64,000 bases of DNA from Syngnathus acus (Eukaryota; Chordata; Actinopteri; Syngnathiformes; Syngnathidae). This document shows positions 1-27,623 of this stretch, one piece after another. A program made the position numbers and the translations under genes. The notes under the pieces are model-generated. The model was not told the origin of the DNA. It searched no databases and saw nothing but the letters and a program-made list of their open reading frames with translations. The stretch lies in assembly GCF_901709675.1 (NCBI RefSeq), contig NC_051093.1:10488053-10552052 (forward strand), given 5' to 3'. The stretch's first letter is position 1. Every line of letters begins with the position of its first letter.

Positions 1-58
1 TAATCAGCGCCGTCGTTGGGGCGGGCGGACGGGCGGGCGGGCGGCCAAGATTAAGCCC

Positions 59-59
59 G

Positions 60-102
<43 letters not shown>

Positions 103-106
103 CTCT
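59..106. repeat. (GGCTCT)8 hexanucleotide microsatellite
   Basis: Eight uninterrupted copies of GGCTCT, directly visible. Confidence 0.95.
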
Positions 107-1776
107 GCTTAAAATAAGCATTCATAAATTGCCTTTGAAAGCCTGTGACCCGTAGCATCCAATCACACGCACACATTGCAATGTTTATTTGCCCTTTGGT
201 TTCTGGGGAATATGTTGTCATTTTGCAGTGATGCTGACCTATATGTCATTCTTTTGCATGCAAGCTCATTCCCGGTTCACATCATGCCTAATGCAGGACA
301 ATTCACCACGATGTAGTACATGTGTATGTGTACATACGTAATATATGCGCTTGTGTGTGTATACGTATATATACATATATATATATGGCGACGGCCACAC
401 GTAACCTTCTGTGGCTAATAAATTGCCGTTATTGTCCCGCAGGGTGCATTTGTCCCTGTATTTGGAATTTGAACCATGATGTTCCACCTCGGCCCTGTAG
501 GTGGCAGTAATGCGCTTTAAAAACTGTCCGTTTTCACACCCACAACGGCGCAGACTGGTGTAACGCCACCCATAGTGAGTTGAGCGAGTCGTCACGCGTT
601 GGTCACGACCACATGGTTAACAATACTTGGTCCGTTCCATTGCGCCGTGCCCTGTTAAAAGTGATTCCTTCTGTTGTTCTAAAAGTGGAAGGAAGCTGTC
701 AGGTTTGACAAATGCGTCAAAAAGAAAAAAAAAAGAAAAGAAAATGTTCAAAATGTTTTATTTTTAGACCTCCCGAGCCTGATCATGCACCATTTGCATT
801 GTGACTATATTTGCGGGAGTCGGCAGCGTTTGATGGAAGAATGCTTCTTTGAAGCGTCGTGATGTGTGTTCAGCGTGTCTGGACTTTATTATTTTGGAGC
901 ATTCCTGAGGTCAGGCGCCCCCACCCCACCCCCAACCCCCCTTCTGTCCGCTACTCGTCTACACACAAGCAGAACGGGATTTGGAAACAAATGAGTGTGA
1001 AGAGTCATCTTGTGGCTCATGACCTCCTCCGGGGTTTTGCGCTGCCGCTTATTGTTCTGTCAACAGCATCTGCTGGCTCTGATAACGGGATTAGAGCGGC
1101 CCGTCCCATTGGGATTAACTAGCAAAGGGACTCTATGTTTGTCATTTGAACTGGACGTGGAGCCCTTCTCGCCTCATTTCTTTCCCCCTTTTTCCAATTA
1201 TAAGCTGTCACTCTCTCCTGGAGACAAGGACGGACATTTGGAATAGCAACTCTGCGCTCTCTGAAGTGCGCGAGTAAATCAAGCGCCGCCGATAGATTGG
1301 AGGTCACGTCGAGGTGTCCGGCGGCGGGGTGTGTTGGTCGTTGGAAAAAAAAAAAAAAACCCACACACACACACACACACCTACTGAAAGCAATGTTAAA
1401 GATCAGAAATGGAAGGAAGGATCTCCAAATGTGGAATGATTTTTCTCCCACTGCTTCCCAATCAATCATCCGTATCACTCTGCTGCGACCCAAACAATCT
1501 CGAATGTGTCCGTCTTTTGATGACTGGCCCATCTGCTGGAGAAGCTCATTTTTCTCCCCCCCCAAAAATCAACATGGCAGCGGGTTCTCACAGAAATCTC
1601 CTTCGTGGTGTCTATTGTGTGGCCCATGCCGCCGTCACTGGCGCTCTCCATGATTCCATCTGATGCGAGCGAGTGTCAGCCTGGCTGGTGCCACTGCCGC
1701 CGTTAGCTGGCTTCTGTCAAGCTGTTTGTCAGCGCTTGTCTTCACGCCTCTCTCCTCTTCTTTTCAACTGGCTTAT

Positions 1777-1812
1777 TCCATCCATCCATCCATCCATCCA
1801 TCCATCCATCCA
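1777..1812. repeat. (TCCA)9 microsatellite
   Basis: Nine perfect copies of TCCA. The ATGG/CCAT motif is also the 3' tail of a common teleost SINE (compare 60137-60503), so this array may be a SINE tail remnant, but no SINE body is visible beside it. Confidence 0.9.
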
Positions 1813-2620
1813 ATTTGGATCTTCTTCCAATCCCGTCATAGCCATTGTGGCTGGGACGATCGATGGACTTCCCGTTTCAGTTTTGGTCATCTTGTGTCAT
1901 GTTTGTTTTTTGACTTGGATGGACTTGGGGGGGCTGTTACGGGGGAACCACTTTGGGTTGACACCTGGCGTCTTCTTTCCCTTCTCTTTCCTCTGTTGTC
2001 ACATGACCATTTCAATGAGCTCGTTGTCCCCATAGACGGGAATCTCGCATCGATGTCAAAAATGTTCCCGACTCACGTTTGTAGCCAAGTTACGTACGTT
2101 TGTTTATCTGCTCGCATGTGTTTGCCGGCGCCGGCCGGCACATTTAGCTCGCTCGGCTAGACTCCTGCCTCCCTCCCTCGCTCCCTCCCTCCCTCCCTCC
2201 CTCCCAGTCAGAGCGCGGGCTGTCGCCGCTCGTCAACGTTAAAGCCGAGCCGATGCCCTCACGCGCCCCGACAGGCAGGCGGCCTGGCCCGCGGGGGAGC
2301 CGGCGTCGGGGTGCGTGCGCGAACCCCCCCTCCCCCCACGGCGCTCGGGATAAATCATTTTGTTTACGTAAGGAATGATGAAAGATGTTTAATCATACGA
2401 CATTTGCAGTCCTTTACGCTCTCCGTCTGTGGTGACCTTTTGAGAAGAAGTCGCCGGCCGCCATCCGTGGTGAGTTTGGTGTCGGGTGGAGGAGGATGCG
2501 ACGTGCGTGGCGGCCTAGTTCCACAGCTGCTTGCGCATCTTCCCTTATGGCTCTTGACATCCGCTGACTGCTTCTCACAGATGTGGTAGGCCCTCATTTC
2601 TGCCTTTCCATTGGCCCATT

Positions 2621-2634
2621 CACACACACACACA

Positions 2635-2725
<91 letters not shown>
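2621..2725. repeat. Compound (CA)n-(CT)n microsatellite
   Basis: A short CA run passes directly into about 89 bp of perfect CT dinucleotides. Long pure-pyrimidine mirror repeats of this kind can form triplex (H-) DNA. Confidence 0.95.
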
Positions 2726-2727
<2 letters not shown>

Positions 2728-4699
2728 GCCATGCCTTGAGTGTCCCTCTGGTCGGGTTGTAAGGATTGGACTGAGCGTAGTGGTATACAAAATGTATTTT
2801 GCGAGTTGAGTTTGGGCTCACCTCCACAGCCAGTAGTGACTCCGCCTCCACTGGTGACCCCAGTTGACAAAAGTCATTGATGAATGACTGATGTGAGGGA
2901 ACCCGGCAGCAGCAGCAGCAGCAGCAGCTCTTTTTCTCACGCTCTCTCTCTCTCGCGCGCTCTCTCTCTTGCGCTCTCTCGCACTCTCTCTCTCTCTCGC
3001 TCTCTCGTTCTCTCACTTCCTGTCCGCATACCTTTGCTCATATACAAAGACATTGTGCCAATGCTAAATGTGGAGGTGCGGATGTGACTAATGTCTAGCG
3101 TATATTTCCATTCATAGAAGAATCCTCCAGGTTTCTATTTGGAACAGTTGGCTGCACTCGCCCACCACATTGGGGCTCTTATGTAAACAGTCCAAGTCTC
3201 TCTGCATCAACGCATTATGTCGACCCGGTCCGCCCGCCAGCCGGCCCGTGAATCATTTCGCTTATTTACTCATCCAGCAGTAATACATTAGCAGCAGAAA
3301 AAAGCAGCATGGCTTGATGAGCAACTTATGGGCACTGATGGATTGCCGCAGCTGGAATTCAATGGAGGCAGCAATCCAGCTTTGTATTTACAATTCAGAA
3401 AAGGCAGAAGATATGCAGCAAGGAACATTTTTGGTTGTCTGCATGAAATGACACTCTCTGTACGGATGGCACAGATCAAGTTCATACACCAGAAGGTGTC
3501 AGGTAACAAAAAGGTAAACAATAGCTTCCGCCAGTGTTGCGTTTAGGTGCCGTCTGTCTCGCATTAGCGTGCGTGCGTCCGTCCGTCCGTCACTCTCGGC
3601 TTTACTTTGGCTTGCTGTCGGCAGCAGCCGTCGTCAGTCGTGGTGTCGTTTTGTTAAGTTTGTCTGTCTCAGGCCGCTCTTTTGAAGTGAAAAGAAACGA
3701 CGTGTTCGTATTTAGTCCCATTTCAACTTGTGTTCACTCTTGACCGTGCCCCAAGACTTGCCACGGCGAGCGAGGCGGTCGTCTCCCGAAACCAACAAAC
3801 TACTTCTATATCCCGCCCGACTCGACAGCTTGACCTTCTCTCGGAACCGAGCGGCCGAATCCGCTGGCTGTTACCGACCCGAGGTGGCCTTTAGTTGCTC
3901 TGCTGAGTTGTTGTTTCTCACAGCCGTCGAACGAGATGGACGCTCGCTGGGATGATTGGAATTTCTTTGTACTTGGCTTCTCGGCGGCAGCGACATAACG
4001 CTTTGCTGCTTTTTATCGAGCCGAGAGGGAAGATGGGCTGCGTGTCGGGGTATCCGACGGGGCGAAGGTAGAAGTCGGCTCATTTTTTAAATCAACCTCA
4101 CATTGTAGCTTTTGATGGAGCGTATCGGGGAAAGAAGATAACCAACCGGCTAGCAGACTAGCGTGAGACGCTAATGCGGGAGTCAACGTCTTCACTCAGT
4201 GGTACTTTTTTGTTGTTGTCACAAACAAATTGGCTGAAATTCACGACCACCCATCCGAGGAATCAAAGTCGTATTTTTTCACTCGAATTATTAGGACAAA
4301 AATAACGGGAGCGACCGCATTTCATTCTTTGATTTTGACTGAACTGAGGTCTACCGAGGTGACAACTCCTGGATGCGATGTTGATAGGTGACAAATTCAG
4401 ATTGTTTTTATTGGACGTAGGGAAAATGGGGAAAAAAAAGGGATACAAGATGAAGCGTGAGATGGATGCGCGGCACGCATGAAGAAAAAGCAAAGAAGAA
4501 GAAAAACGTTCAACCCTGTCATGAAGTTCCTGACCTGATAGCACCCTTGCTGCCCCGACCGTCACAATGTGCGTGTCATGAAGCGATGCCTCTTCAAGAA
4601 TACAAACTGAAACATTTGGAGACATGTATGCCGCCGTCCAGGTAGTGAGAGGGGGACAGAAGACGCAAGAGAGAGCGAGGGGAGTCAGAGCGAGAGAGC

Positions 4700-4703
<4 letters not shown>

Positions 4704-4761
<58 letters not shown>
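4704..4761. repeat. (GA)n microsatellite upstream of the znf385c first exon
   Basis: About 58 bp of perfect GA dinucleotides, about 260 bp upstream of the putative znf385c start codon. It lies in a GC-rich stretch that probably holds the 5' UTR or promoter; GA arrays near promoters can bind GAGA-type factors, which is inference here. Confidence 0.9.
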
Positions 4762-4763
<2 letters not shown>

Positions 4764-5023
4764 GTCTGGGCTGCTCCGCTCTTCTCCTCCCTCTCTTCCG
4801 CCTCATTCATTCCTCGCCTCCGTCCAGCCGAGACGAGCAGCGAGCGACAGCGGGAGGGATTTTAACTGAGGATCCGGCCACAAATTCCCGGACACCCGTC
4901 GGAGTGGCGGCGGCGGCGGCGTTTGTCATCAAACCCGGGAGGGGACGCTCCGACATCAGGCGGGCGCTTCCGTGCACACCTGTGCTCCCTCCCCCGTGTA
5001 CACGCGAGTGACACGCCGCTGCC

Positions 5024-20160
<15,137 letters not shown>

Positions 20161-21600
20161 TTATCGTGGATTTGTGTGTCTGTTTAGTTTCAATTTGGCT
20201 TTGAGTCTTGTGCTGCCTTCATTATTAATCTGAATCGTAAGTTTCCCCACACAATCATAGTGACGACAAAATCGGTTAAACAGCTGGATGGTAGCGAGAA
20301 AATGAGAAGAAATGATGTGAAATGAATTGCAAATTACAAACGATTTCAATTCTTATCTCAAGGCGCACAACATTACTTTCCTTCATTTAAAGAAAAATAG
20401 CAAAACAGCACCATTGAAACTCAAATGATAAACATGTGCATTTCATTTATTCAAATATACTATAAGAGTGAAATGACCTCAATTTGAAAAGAAAAAAAGG
20501 AACATGACAGAAATGGGACATATGAGATGAAATGGCCCTCTCGGGGAACTGCGCAGCGTGTAATAATACAACGCTTCATAAATGTTCCACTTGAGGTTTT
20601 CTCTCATCTGGCATGATTAACCTTTGCAGGCAGCGAGCGCAACTGCGGAACCAGAGTGTCATTTTTCACGACGTTGACATCTGTGACCTTGTGTAATGCT
20701 TCCATGGTCCCCAAAGGCCCTAAAGTGGCTCCCGGATGCCATCGTTCATATTTGCTTTTGACAGGTATGTGTTCAAATTGTTTATATTCGTCAGTCAATC
20801 AATGTGAAATGTTTTAGTTGAATGGCCTATAAAGTGCTCATCTCAGCTCGAGGCTATGCTAGTGATATTTGGCCTCTGACATTGAGCAATTTTCTGACAC
20901 TGGGAATTCCCGAGTAGCTTCAACGAGAGACGCGACCAACGCTGTATTGAGCTAATACGACACTAGGGCGCCCTCTAGCGGCCGTGTCAGGCAACGGCAC
21001 GCCAGCAATCCCTTTCAAGGCGCTGTTCTAACCAAGCGATTGTTTTCATTTATTTGCGGCGTCATATGTTTATCTAATTAAGTTGGCTGCTGCCGTCAGG
21101 GACAGTCTTAAATCTCCTCAAACATTTGCTTGCGTATTGATTCGTTCATCAGCCGTGTGTTGCATTAAGGGACTGTGAAATGAAATACTCGCACTGTAAC
21201 TACCTTCGATATTGTGCTGTTAAACTAGAGTCGAGCGTTGCCACCCTAGATAGCGTGAATATTTCTGATACCAGTTTTCTTCAACAATTCCTGTTATTTA
21301 TGGAAAACTGTGATTGCACAATGACCCTTGTGCGACAGACCGTTTTCAGACTGTCCCCAAAGGCTACATCCAGATAGCTGATGGATGGGTGGATGGATGG
21401 ATGGATGGATGGATGGATGGGTGGATGGATTGGGTGGATGGATGGATTGGGTGGATGGATGGATTGGGTGGATGGATGGCTGCTGATGAAAGCAATCCTT
21501 TTGAAGCTACTCAATACGTTGAGTGTACAAGAGTCTGGAATTATAGCTTTGCTTGATACGTGAAGACAATATGACACTTGAGGCAAAAATACTTCAATTG
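20161..21600. other. Intergenic sequence between znf385c and nkiras2 3' ends
   Basis: AT-richer sequence between two converging genes. No exon, RNA gene or element was recognised except the GGAT-type array at 21380-21479. Confidence 0.5.
21380..21479. repeat. GGAT-type minisatellite
   Basis: GGAT units passing into a higher-order repeat of about 17 bp with a TTGGGT variant; about 100 bp in total. Confidence 0.9.
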
Positions 21601-21606
21601 TTTATT
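21601..21606 (-). terminator. Putative nkiras2 poly(A) signal
   Basis: AATAAA on the minus strand (TTTATT on plus), 608 bp beyond the nkiras2 stop codon, implying a 3' UTR of about 0.6 kb. Other signals in between were not excluded. Confidence 0.45.
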
Positions 21607-22213
21607 GAAGATACAAACAAATGCGGTTTAAAAGTAAAATAACACACTTCATTTTAAAGGCTGGCTTCATTTAGGCCCTAACCCTAACAATAACACATTT
21701 GAAACAATTGGTCCCTGAAAAAAGCTGCACAATTGAAATGCTATAAACATATATACTGTACATAGCTGTAATGACGGCATCATGGCCTCCATATTTAATG
21801 TTGAAAATCCTTTAGCGAGTGTCAAATGATAATCAAATCATCTAATAAAACGAAGCAGTGGAACAAAGCTCCCCGACGACAGGTGACTCAGTTACCGTAC
21901 ACCGTCAACAGCTTGCGATGGCTCTAAAATACGGGATGGCCATTAAAGTGACATGATTGACAGTGTGATGACACGGTGATGTGAACAACTATTTGCCGCC
22001 CCTTTCCAATTCTTGTGCATATTTACCACACTTAAACGTGATATGATGATGGCATAATTGCAGGACAGAAATCAACAATCAATGGAAGGCTGAAAGTGCA
22101 CGAGCAACTTTGCCCTGAATCAGATTAGCTTGACATGGCGAGGCTGAATTTTAAACGATGTAAAAAATAAAAAGAGGGCAAACGCGCTGCGTTTTTGCAC
22201 GTCCGTCCTTCCT

Positions 22214-23089
22214 TCAGCCATCCGTGGGCCCGCTGCCCTTGTTCTTGTTGCGGCTGAGCGGGAAGGTGGACTTGCTCTGCGGCTGCGTCATTTTGCTGGC
22301 CAGGTACACAAAAGGCTCGACGAGCGTGCGGCGGTCAGCCACCGACAGCTCCCACAGGCGCACCTTCTCGTTCTTGGCCCAGTTCTGCGCCATGTTGGCG
22401 TCCACGCGCCGTTCCTCCTGCTTGTCCAGCTTGTTGCCCAGGACCACGATGGTTACCTGCGTATTTTTAAGCCTGCTTTATTAACTTCCGGTTTCATTGA
22501 CTAGTCAAACACATGACAAGTCAAACACACTCGGTGACGCAAAAAGTCAAATTGTACCTCCTTCTTATCTCTGTGTCGGTCGATGTCCTTCTTAAGAGCC
22601 TCCATGCGCTTGAAGGACTCCTTGCTGTCGATGCTGTAAACCAGTACGAAGCCGTCGGCGAAGCTGTAGTAATGCCGGGGGAATTCCGTGCCGTCGCGGA
22701 GCCCTCGGGTGTCGTAAAAGCGCACCTGCTCGCGGGTGCCCCGATCGGTCTCGATAGATCCGATGTAGATGTCCTCCAGCGTCTCCATGGTCTCGGAACC
22801 TGAGAAATACACGGGCGAGGCAGCTCAGGCACCACGTGAGAAGAGACATTTGCATCTCCATCCATCCATCCATCCATCCATCCATCCATCCATGTGATAG
22901 AGCGTCTATACAGGATGAATGTGCTGGACTGAGCAATAGGCGGTACACCCTTGAAACGGATGCCAGATGATTGATCAAAAAGTAATCCGAAGTACCTGCG
23001 ACATGATTGGCGTACAATAGCTGCTCCAACACGGCCGTTTTACCAACTGCAGCCTGGCCACATACCACCACTTTGCAGCTTTTCCCCAT
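22214..23089 (-). CDS. nkiras2: NF-kappa-B inhibitor-interacting Ras-like protein 2 (kappaB-Ras2)
   Basis: Three coding exons on the minus strand: 23089-22996, 22799-22558, 22456-22214. Phases close to 192 residues (human 191). It is a small Ras-like GTPase that binds the PEST region of IkappaB-beta and slows its degradation, damping NF-kB; the family also restrains Ral. The P-loop GQAAVGKT is at 11-18 and the guanine-specificity motif NKLD at 120-123. The switch II region reads DTRGLRDG, lacking the catalytic Gln of Ras, which is typical of kappaB-Ras. There is no C-terminal CAAX box, also typical. The first exon ends right after NHVAG, as in human. The gene is head to head with dnajc7, 539 bp between start codons, the same arrangement as human NKIRAS2-DNAJC7. 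A CATC microsatellite lies in intron 1. Confidence 0.96.
22857..22893. repeat. (TCCA)n microsatellite in nkiras2 intron 1
   Basis: About nine TCCA units, 58 bp upstream (in transcription order) of nkiras2 exon 2. Confidence 0.9.
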
Positions 23090-23628
23090 GACGCTCCTCT
23101 CTCTGCACCCGGACGAAAAAAACAGATGAAGACGGAATTTTCTTGTTTGCTCGCTCGCTGAACTCGGTATAACATCAATGTAGCTTAGTTTTAGCTTTCA
23201 CATAATCTCAACCGAGTAGTGGGACGACAGCTAATCGCTCATGCCACGAAATCAACAGTTTATATTGAAGCGTGTCTATGAAAGCGAACACGCCAGTGCG
23301 TGCGAGATGGGATCAAACATACAACAAAATATACAATATTTGAACGCGCAGTGCTGCGTGTTAACGCTTCCCTCGAAGTCCGGAAGTGAGAGTCGTCGTG
23401 ACGTTAGATGCGAACGCGCATCTGGGTGCGCGTGACAGCACGCGTAACGAATTAACATAGAAAAAATAGGAATACTTTTTTTTAAAAGCATAAAACATTG
23501 ATTTTGTCGCCCACCAAAAATATATTGGCGTTTTATAATTCATTCTGACGAGGAGGATGACTTCCTGTTTATGATGACGCCACGACGACTGCAGCATTTG
23601 ACTCCGCCCCCTCTACCTTCACGTCAAA
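23090..23628. promoter_or_regulatory. Bidirectional promoter region nkiras2/dnajc7
   Basis: The start codons of two divergent genes are 539 bp apart with no other gene between them. It contains an ETS-type CCGGAAGTG at 23380-23388, a GC box (ACTCCGCCCC) near 23601, and a YY1-type motif overlapping the dnajc7 start. No TATA box was seen. Both genes are broadly expressed in other vertebrates, consistent with a housekeeping promoter. Confidence 0.65.
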
Positions 23629-23636
23629 ATGGCGGC
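23625..23636 (+). promoter_or_regulatory. YY1-type motif overlapping the dnajc7 start codon
   Basis: CAAAATGGCGGC fits the YY1 consensus AANATGGCGGC, and its ATG is the dnajc7 initiator. YY1 sites at the start codon are common in vertebrate housekeeping genes. Confidence 0.55.
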
Positions 23637-26600
23637 GAAGCGGTGCGATGCTGGGAACATGGACCCCGACATCGAACTCCTTAGCGACGACGAATTGGAA
23701 CGGTAGGACGCACTGACAGCGGCCGAAACGAACCACCCGCGAGGTTTTCGAGTTCTATTTAACACCGGACGCCTCCGAGTGGTGGCATCGTGTCACGGAG
23801 CTAGCAAAGCTAGCCGCTATTTGGCTATATGGAGGCGTCCGTTCATGTTATTTTGTCCTCCACTTACCGACAGCCTCCGTGCGCATGATAGTGGTAGTAA
23901 CGTGCAGAAGTTGTCAGGTCGTCGTTTGTTGTTGTTAGCTTTTTCTTTCGTGAAACGATCATTCTCGAAAGTTCGGAGTGGTCGTGACGTTCAAGCAATC
24001 AATGACAGGCTTTCCCCAAAAAGTCATGGCCACAGTTGGTGAGCAGCGTGCTTGGTGTCATATGTTCCTTGACTCCTTTCTAAGTTTAGCCAACCAGCGG
24101 GGCTGGCTCGTCCTCGGACTGTGTACTCGGCTGTCCATTCACAGCCTTACACTGGACTCAACGCAAGTTTCGTTTTCCAGGGAAATTGACTCCGCTTAGT
24201 GATTGCTTGCGCTACTGCCTGCTCACGTGGTCAGAGACTATAACTGTGTCAAGTATTCATTGAACATGGCGAAAGCCTACATCATCGGTTCAAGAAGTGT
24301 ATTTGTGTTATTATGATTTGGCTTTTCAAAATCAAATGTGGTCTTTGTGTCCACCGTAGGGAAGCCGATGGCTACAAAGAGCAAGGCAATGCGTTCTACA
24401 TCCAGAAGGATTACGCAGAAGCCTTCAATTACTACACCAAGGCCATTGGTATTTGATTATGAACTGGCATTATTTTGCTTGTGGAGATTTCAGTTTTTGT
24501 TCTTTCTCGCAGACATGTGTCCAAAGAACGCCAGTTACTACGGCAACCGAGCGGCCACTCTGATGATGCTGTGTCGGTACCGCGAGGCTTTGGAGGATTC
24601 CCAGCAAGCAGTGAGGCTGGATAACTCCTTCATGAAGGTGCATTGAGGAGATCTAATAGGAGTACCTACCCAGTGTGTCGTTTTGTCGCACTAATAAAGC
24701 CGCGTGGCTGTCCAGGGGCACTTGCGAGAGGGGAAGTGCCACCTGTCCCTCGGCAACGCCATGGCGGCCTCGCGCTGCTTCCACAAGGTCCTGGAGCTGG
24801 AGGCCGAGAACAGCCAAGCCCAGCAGGAGGTCGGTCGGTCGGTCGGTTCCGGTGAAGAAGCCAATGGCAGCTTCCCTTCCAATTTCAAAACGAGAAACCT
24901 CCCTGTCATGACTTTTTCAGCTCAAGAGCGCCGAGTCCGTCCTGGAATACGAGCGGATGGCAGAGATGGGCTTTGACAAGAGAGACTACCGCATGGTAAG
25001 TTTTTCCAGCAGGCCCGTCGAGGGTTCTCGATAACGCCGCAGCGTGTCCGTCTCCAGGTGGTCTTCTGCATGGACCGAGCTTTGGAGTCTGCCCCGGCCT
25101 GCCATCGGTTCAAGATACTGAAAGCCGAGTGCTTGGCCCTGCTGGGACGCTACCCGGAAGCTCAGTCGGTGGCCAGGTCTGGTGACGCTACACCGTGCGC
25201 GCTACTCTATTGCGTGGAACGCCGCTGCTTTCGTCGAGCAAAAACCGATCATCGACAAACAAAAACGTTTCATCGTCGGACCATTCCCGTGCGTGCGTGC
25301 GTGCGTGTTTTTAACACGGCTCTTCCATTCTTAGCGACATTTTAAGAATGGACTCCACCAACGCGGATGCGCTGTACGTGCGCGGCCTTTGTCTCTACTA
25401 CGAGGACTGCATCGACAAGGCGGTCCAGTTCTTCGTACAGGCCCTACGCATGGCTCCGGATCACGAGAAAGCCCGGCTCGCCTGTCGAGTCAGTATGGGA
25501 GTCTTCCCATACCTGTTGTTGTACCTGTTGTTTTTTAAGACGTGTTCTGTTCAGAACGCCAAGGCGCTGAAGGCCAAGAAGGAGGAGGGCAACAAGGCGT
25601 TCAAGGAGGGCAGCTTTGACGCCGCCTACGTCCTCTACTCTGAGGCGCTAACAATAGACCCCAACAACATCAAGACCAACGCCAAGCTGTACTGTAACAG
25701 AGCCACGGTGGGCTCCAAGGTAGGCACGTGGCTGCTTATGGGGATAAAACGGTGCCTAGTAGCGGGTCGCTCGCTCGCTCGTCTCGTCGGAGTCATTGCA
25801 ACGGGTGCGATCGGCCCGTCACCGCTGCTTCTTGTCTTTTAGCTGAAGAAAGTGGAACAGGCCATCGAAGACTGCACAAAAGCCATTAAGCTGGATGAGA
25901 CCTACATCAAGGCCTATTTGCGACGAGCGCAATGGTACCAAACGTGTGCTTTCATTTCACCGCCACGCCGCGTCGCGTTGCGTGCTATTATATCCCGTCT
26001 GCTTGTGACCTCGCAGCTACATGGACACGGAGCGGTACGAAGAGGCCGTTCGAGACTACGAGAAGGTTTACCAGACAGAGAAGACAAAAGGTAATGAGCA
26101 GAGACTGTTTGGAATCCGTTGAGGGCAGGCTATAACTCACAATATGAAGCATTATATATTAGGGGTGTAAATCGTGGGTTTTGTCACGATACGATATCAT
26201 ATCGATACAAAGGACCACGATACGATTATTGCCGATATCTTAAAGCCTGCTGTGATTCATTCACGATACATCACGATATAGTGCTCCACGATCGATATTT
26301 TTATTTTTATTTTTTAAATAAAAAATATAGAACAATATCCTGATTTATAACAATTCATACGCAAATCAACAAGGTACTGCAAACTCTTTATTTAGGAAAT
26401 TACAAGAGTATTGTAGTATACAAAGTGCTTATTTAACACTGAACTTTATCGAATTCCTATATTTTTTCTCATATAAGTAAAGAAAAATGAATATTCTTTC
26501 TTTTTTTGTAATACCATTAACTTTAAAGTGCATTACTGAACTATTTATTTACAATAATTTTAATTGTCTGTTGAGCCATCTTTTCTTTGGAATCCAAAGT

Positions 26601-27512
26601 GCTTCCAAACGAATGACTCGAAGCCCAAAGGGGAGCGAATTTCCTCGTCTTCTTGGACACTAGCCATAGCACCAGCCCAGGAGCCGCGTAGTTGTCGGCT
26701 CCCCTTTCACGTGCCTGCTCTGCTCACAACACAGCACGCCGCGTACTGCTCCCGGAAAGAGGAAGCAAGCAACAATGAACTGGATTTCAAAATAAAGTCG
26801 CGTCTAATGTCCGAGGTCAAAAACGGCGATATAAATCGATGTTTACGTTTAGCATCGATGCCAATAAATCGTAGAGCATTATATCGATTAATCGATGTGT
26901 ATCGATGAATCGTTACACCCCTATTATATATGTACACAGCCTGAGCCCCCCCCCCCCCCCCCCCCTCCATCTTGTAGAGCACAAGCAGCTGTTAAAACAC
27001 GCACAGCTGGAGCTAAAGAAAAGCAAGCGGAAAGACTACTACAAGGTGCTCGGCGTAGACAAGAACGCAACCGAGGAGGAGATCAAGAAGGCGTACCGCA
27101 AACGGGCTCTCTTACATCACCCAGGTGCGTCACTCAAATGCCCCCCCACTCGAATGCTCCCCTGAACGACCGCCGCTTCCGCTCAGATCGGCACAGCGGC
27201 GCAAGCGCGGAGGTGCAAAAGGAAGAGGAGAAGAAATTCAAGGAGGTGGGCGAGGCCTTCAGCGTGTTGTCGGACCCCAAGAAGAAGTCACGCTACGACA
27301 GCGGACAGGACCTGGAGGACGAGGGCATGAACATGGGAGGTAAGCGGGTCTCCCGGCCGTCCTCACAGGGTACGGCGGCCCTTTTGCCCACACTGACGCC
27401 TTGTCCCCACCCCCCACCAGATTTTGACGCCAACAACATTTTCAAGGCATTCTTCGGTGCTCCGGGAGGTTTTAGTTTTGAAGGTAAGTGGTAAGCATAG
27501 GTTCAAATGTAA

Positions 27513-27547
<35 letters not shown>

Positions 27548-27623
27548 CCACAAGTCAGCGGTCTAACCTTGTATTTACCTTTTAGCCTCCGGGCCAGGAA
27601 ATTTCTTCTTCCAGTTCGGTTAA
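23629..27623 (+). CDS. dnajc7: DnaJ heat shock protein family member C7 (TPR2)
   Basis: Fourteen coding exons: 23629-23702, 24360-24448, 24513-24637, 24716-24829, 24921-24995, 25058-25176, 25335-25488, 25555-25719, 25843-25934, 26017-26090, 26978-27124, 27187-27339, 27421-27483, 27586-27623. Phases close to 493 residues (human 494). The protein is a cytosolic co-chaperone that binds HSP70 and HSP90 through TPR repeats and stimulates HSP70 ATPase through its J domain. The TPR region spans about residues 28-370 and the J domain about 380-450. The essential HPD motif (H408-P409-D410) is intact although an intron splits the Asp codon. The C-terminus FFFQFG is conserved. Most introns are under 350 bp; intron 10 is swollen to 887 bp by a hAT-like insertion. 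Confidence 0.97.
26160..26923. mobile_element. Non-autonomous hAT-like element in dnajc7 intron 10
   Basis: A 764-bp element bounded by 11-bp perfect terminal inverted repeats, TAGGGGTGTAA at the left and TTACACCCCTA at the right. The flanking 8-bp sequences are identical, TTATATAT at 26152-26159 and at 26924-26931. An 8-bp duplication is the hAT superfamily signature. The ends are rich in ATCGAT/CGATA subrepeats. No intact transposase frame is visible, so it is a MITE-class copy that was mobilised in trans. Confidence 0.85.
27513..27549. repeat. (CTGC)n microsatellite in the last dnajc7 intron
   Basis: About nine CTGC units, 36 bp before the final acceptor. Confidence 0.9.

Larger units (their letters stand above)
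1..4795. other. Upstream flank of znf385c, no gene recognised
   Basis: No open reading frame here resembles a protein I recognise, and no exon with convincing splice signals was found. The stretch holds several microsatellites and ordinary mixed-composition sequence. A 5' exon for a longer znf385c isoform could lie here, since relatives such as ZNF385B have an extra N-terminal zinc-finger exon, but none was seen. The open frame at 3328-3546 has no family resemblance. Confidence 0.5.

Noticed and set aside
3328-3546. 72-codon frame upstream of znf385c as a possible exon
   Set aside because: No family resemblance and no convincing acceptor. It could be a conserved non-coding element, which cannot be tested here.
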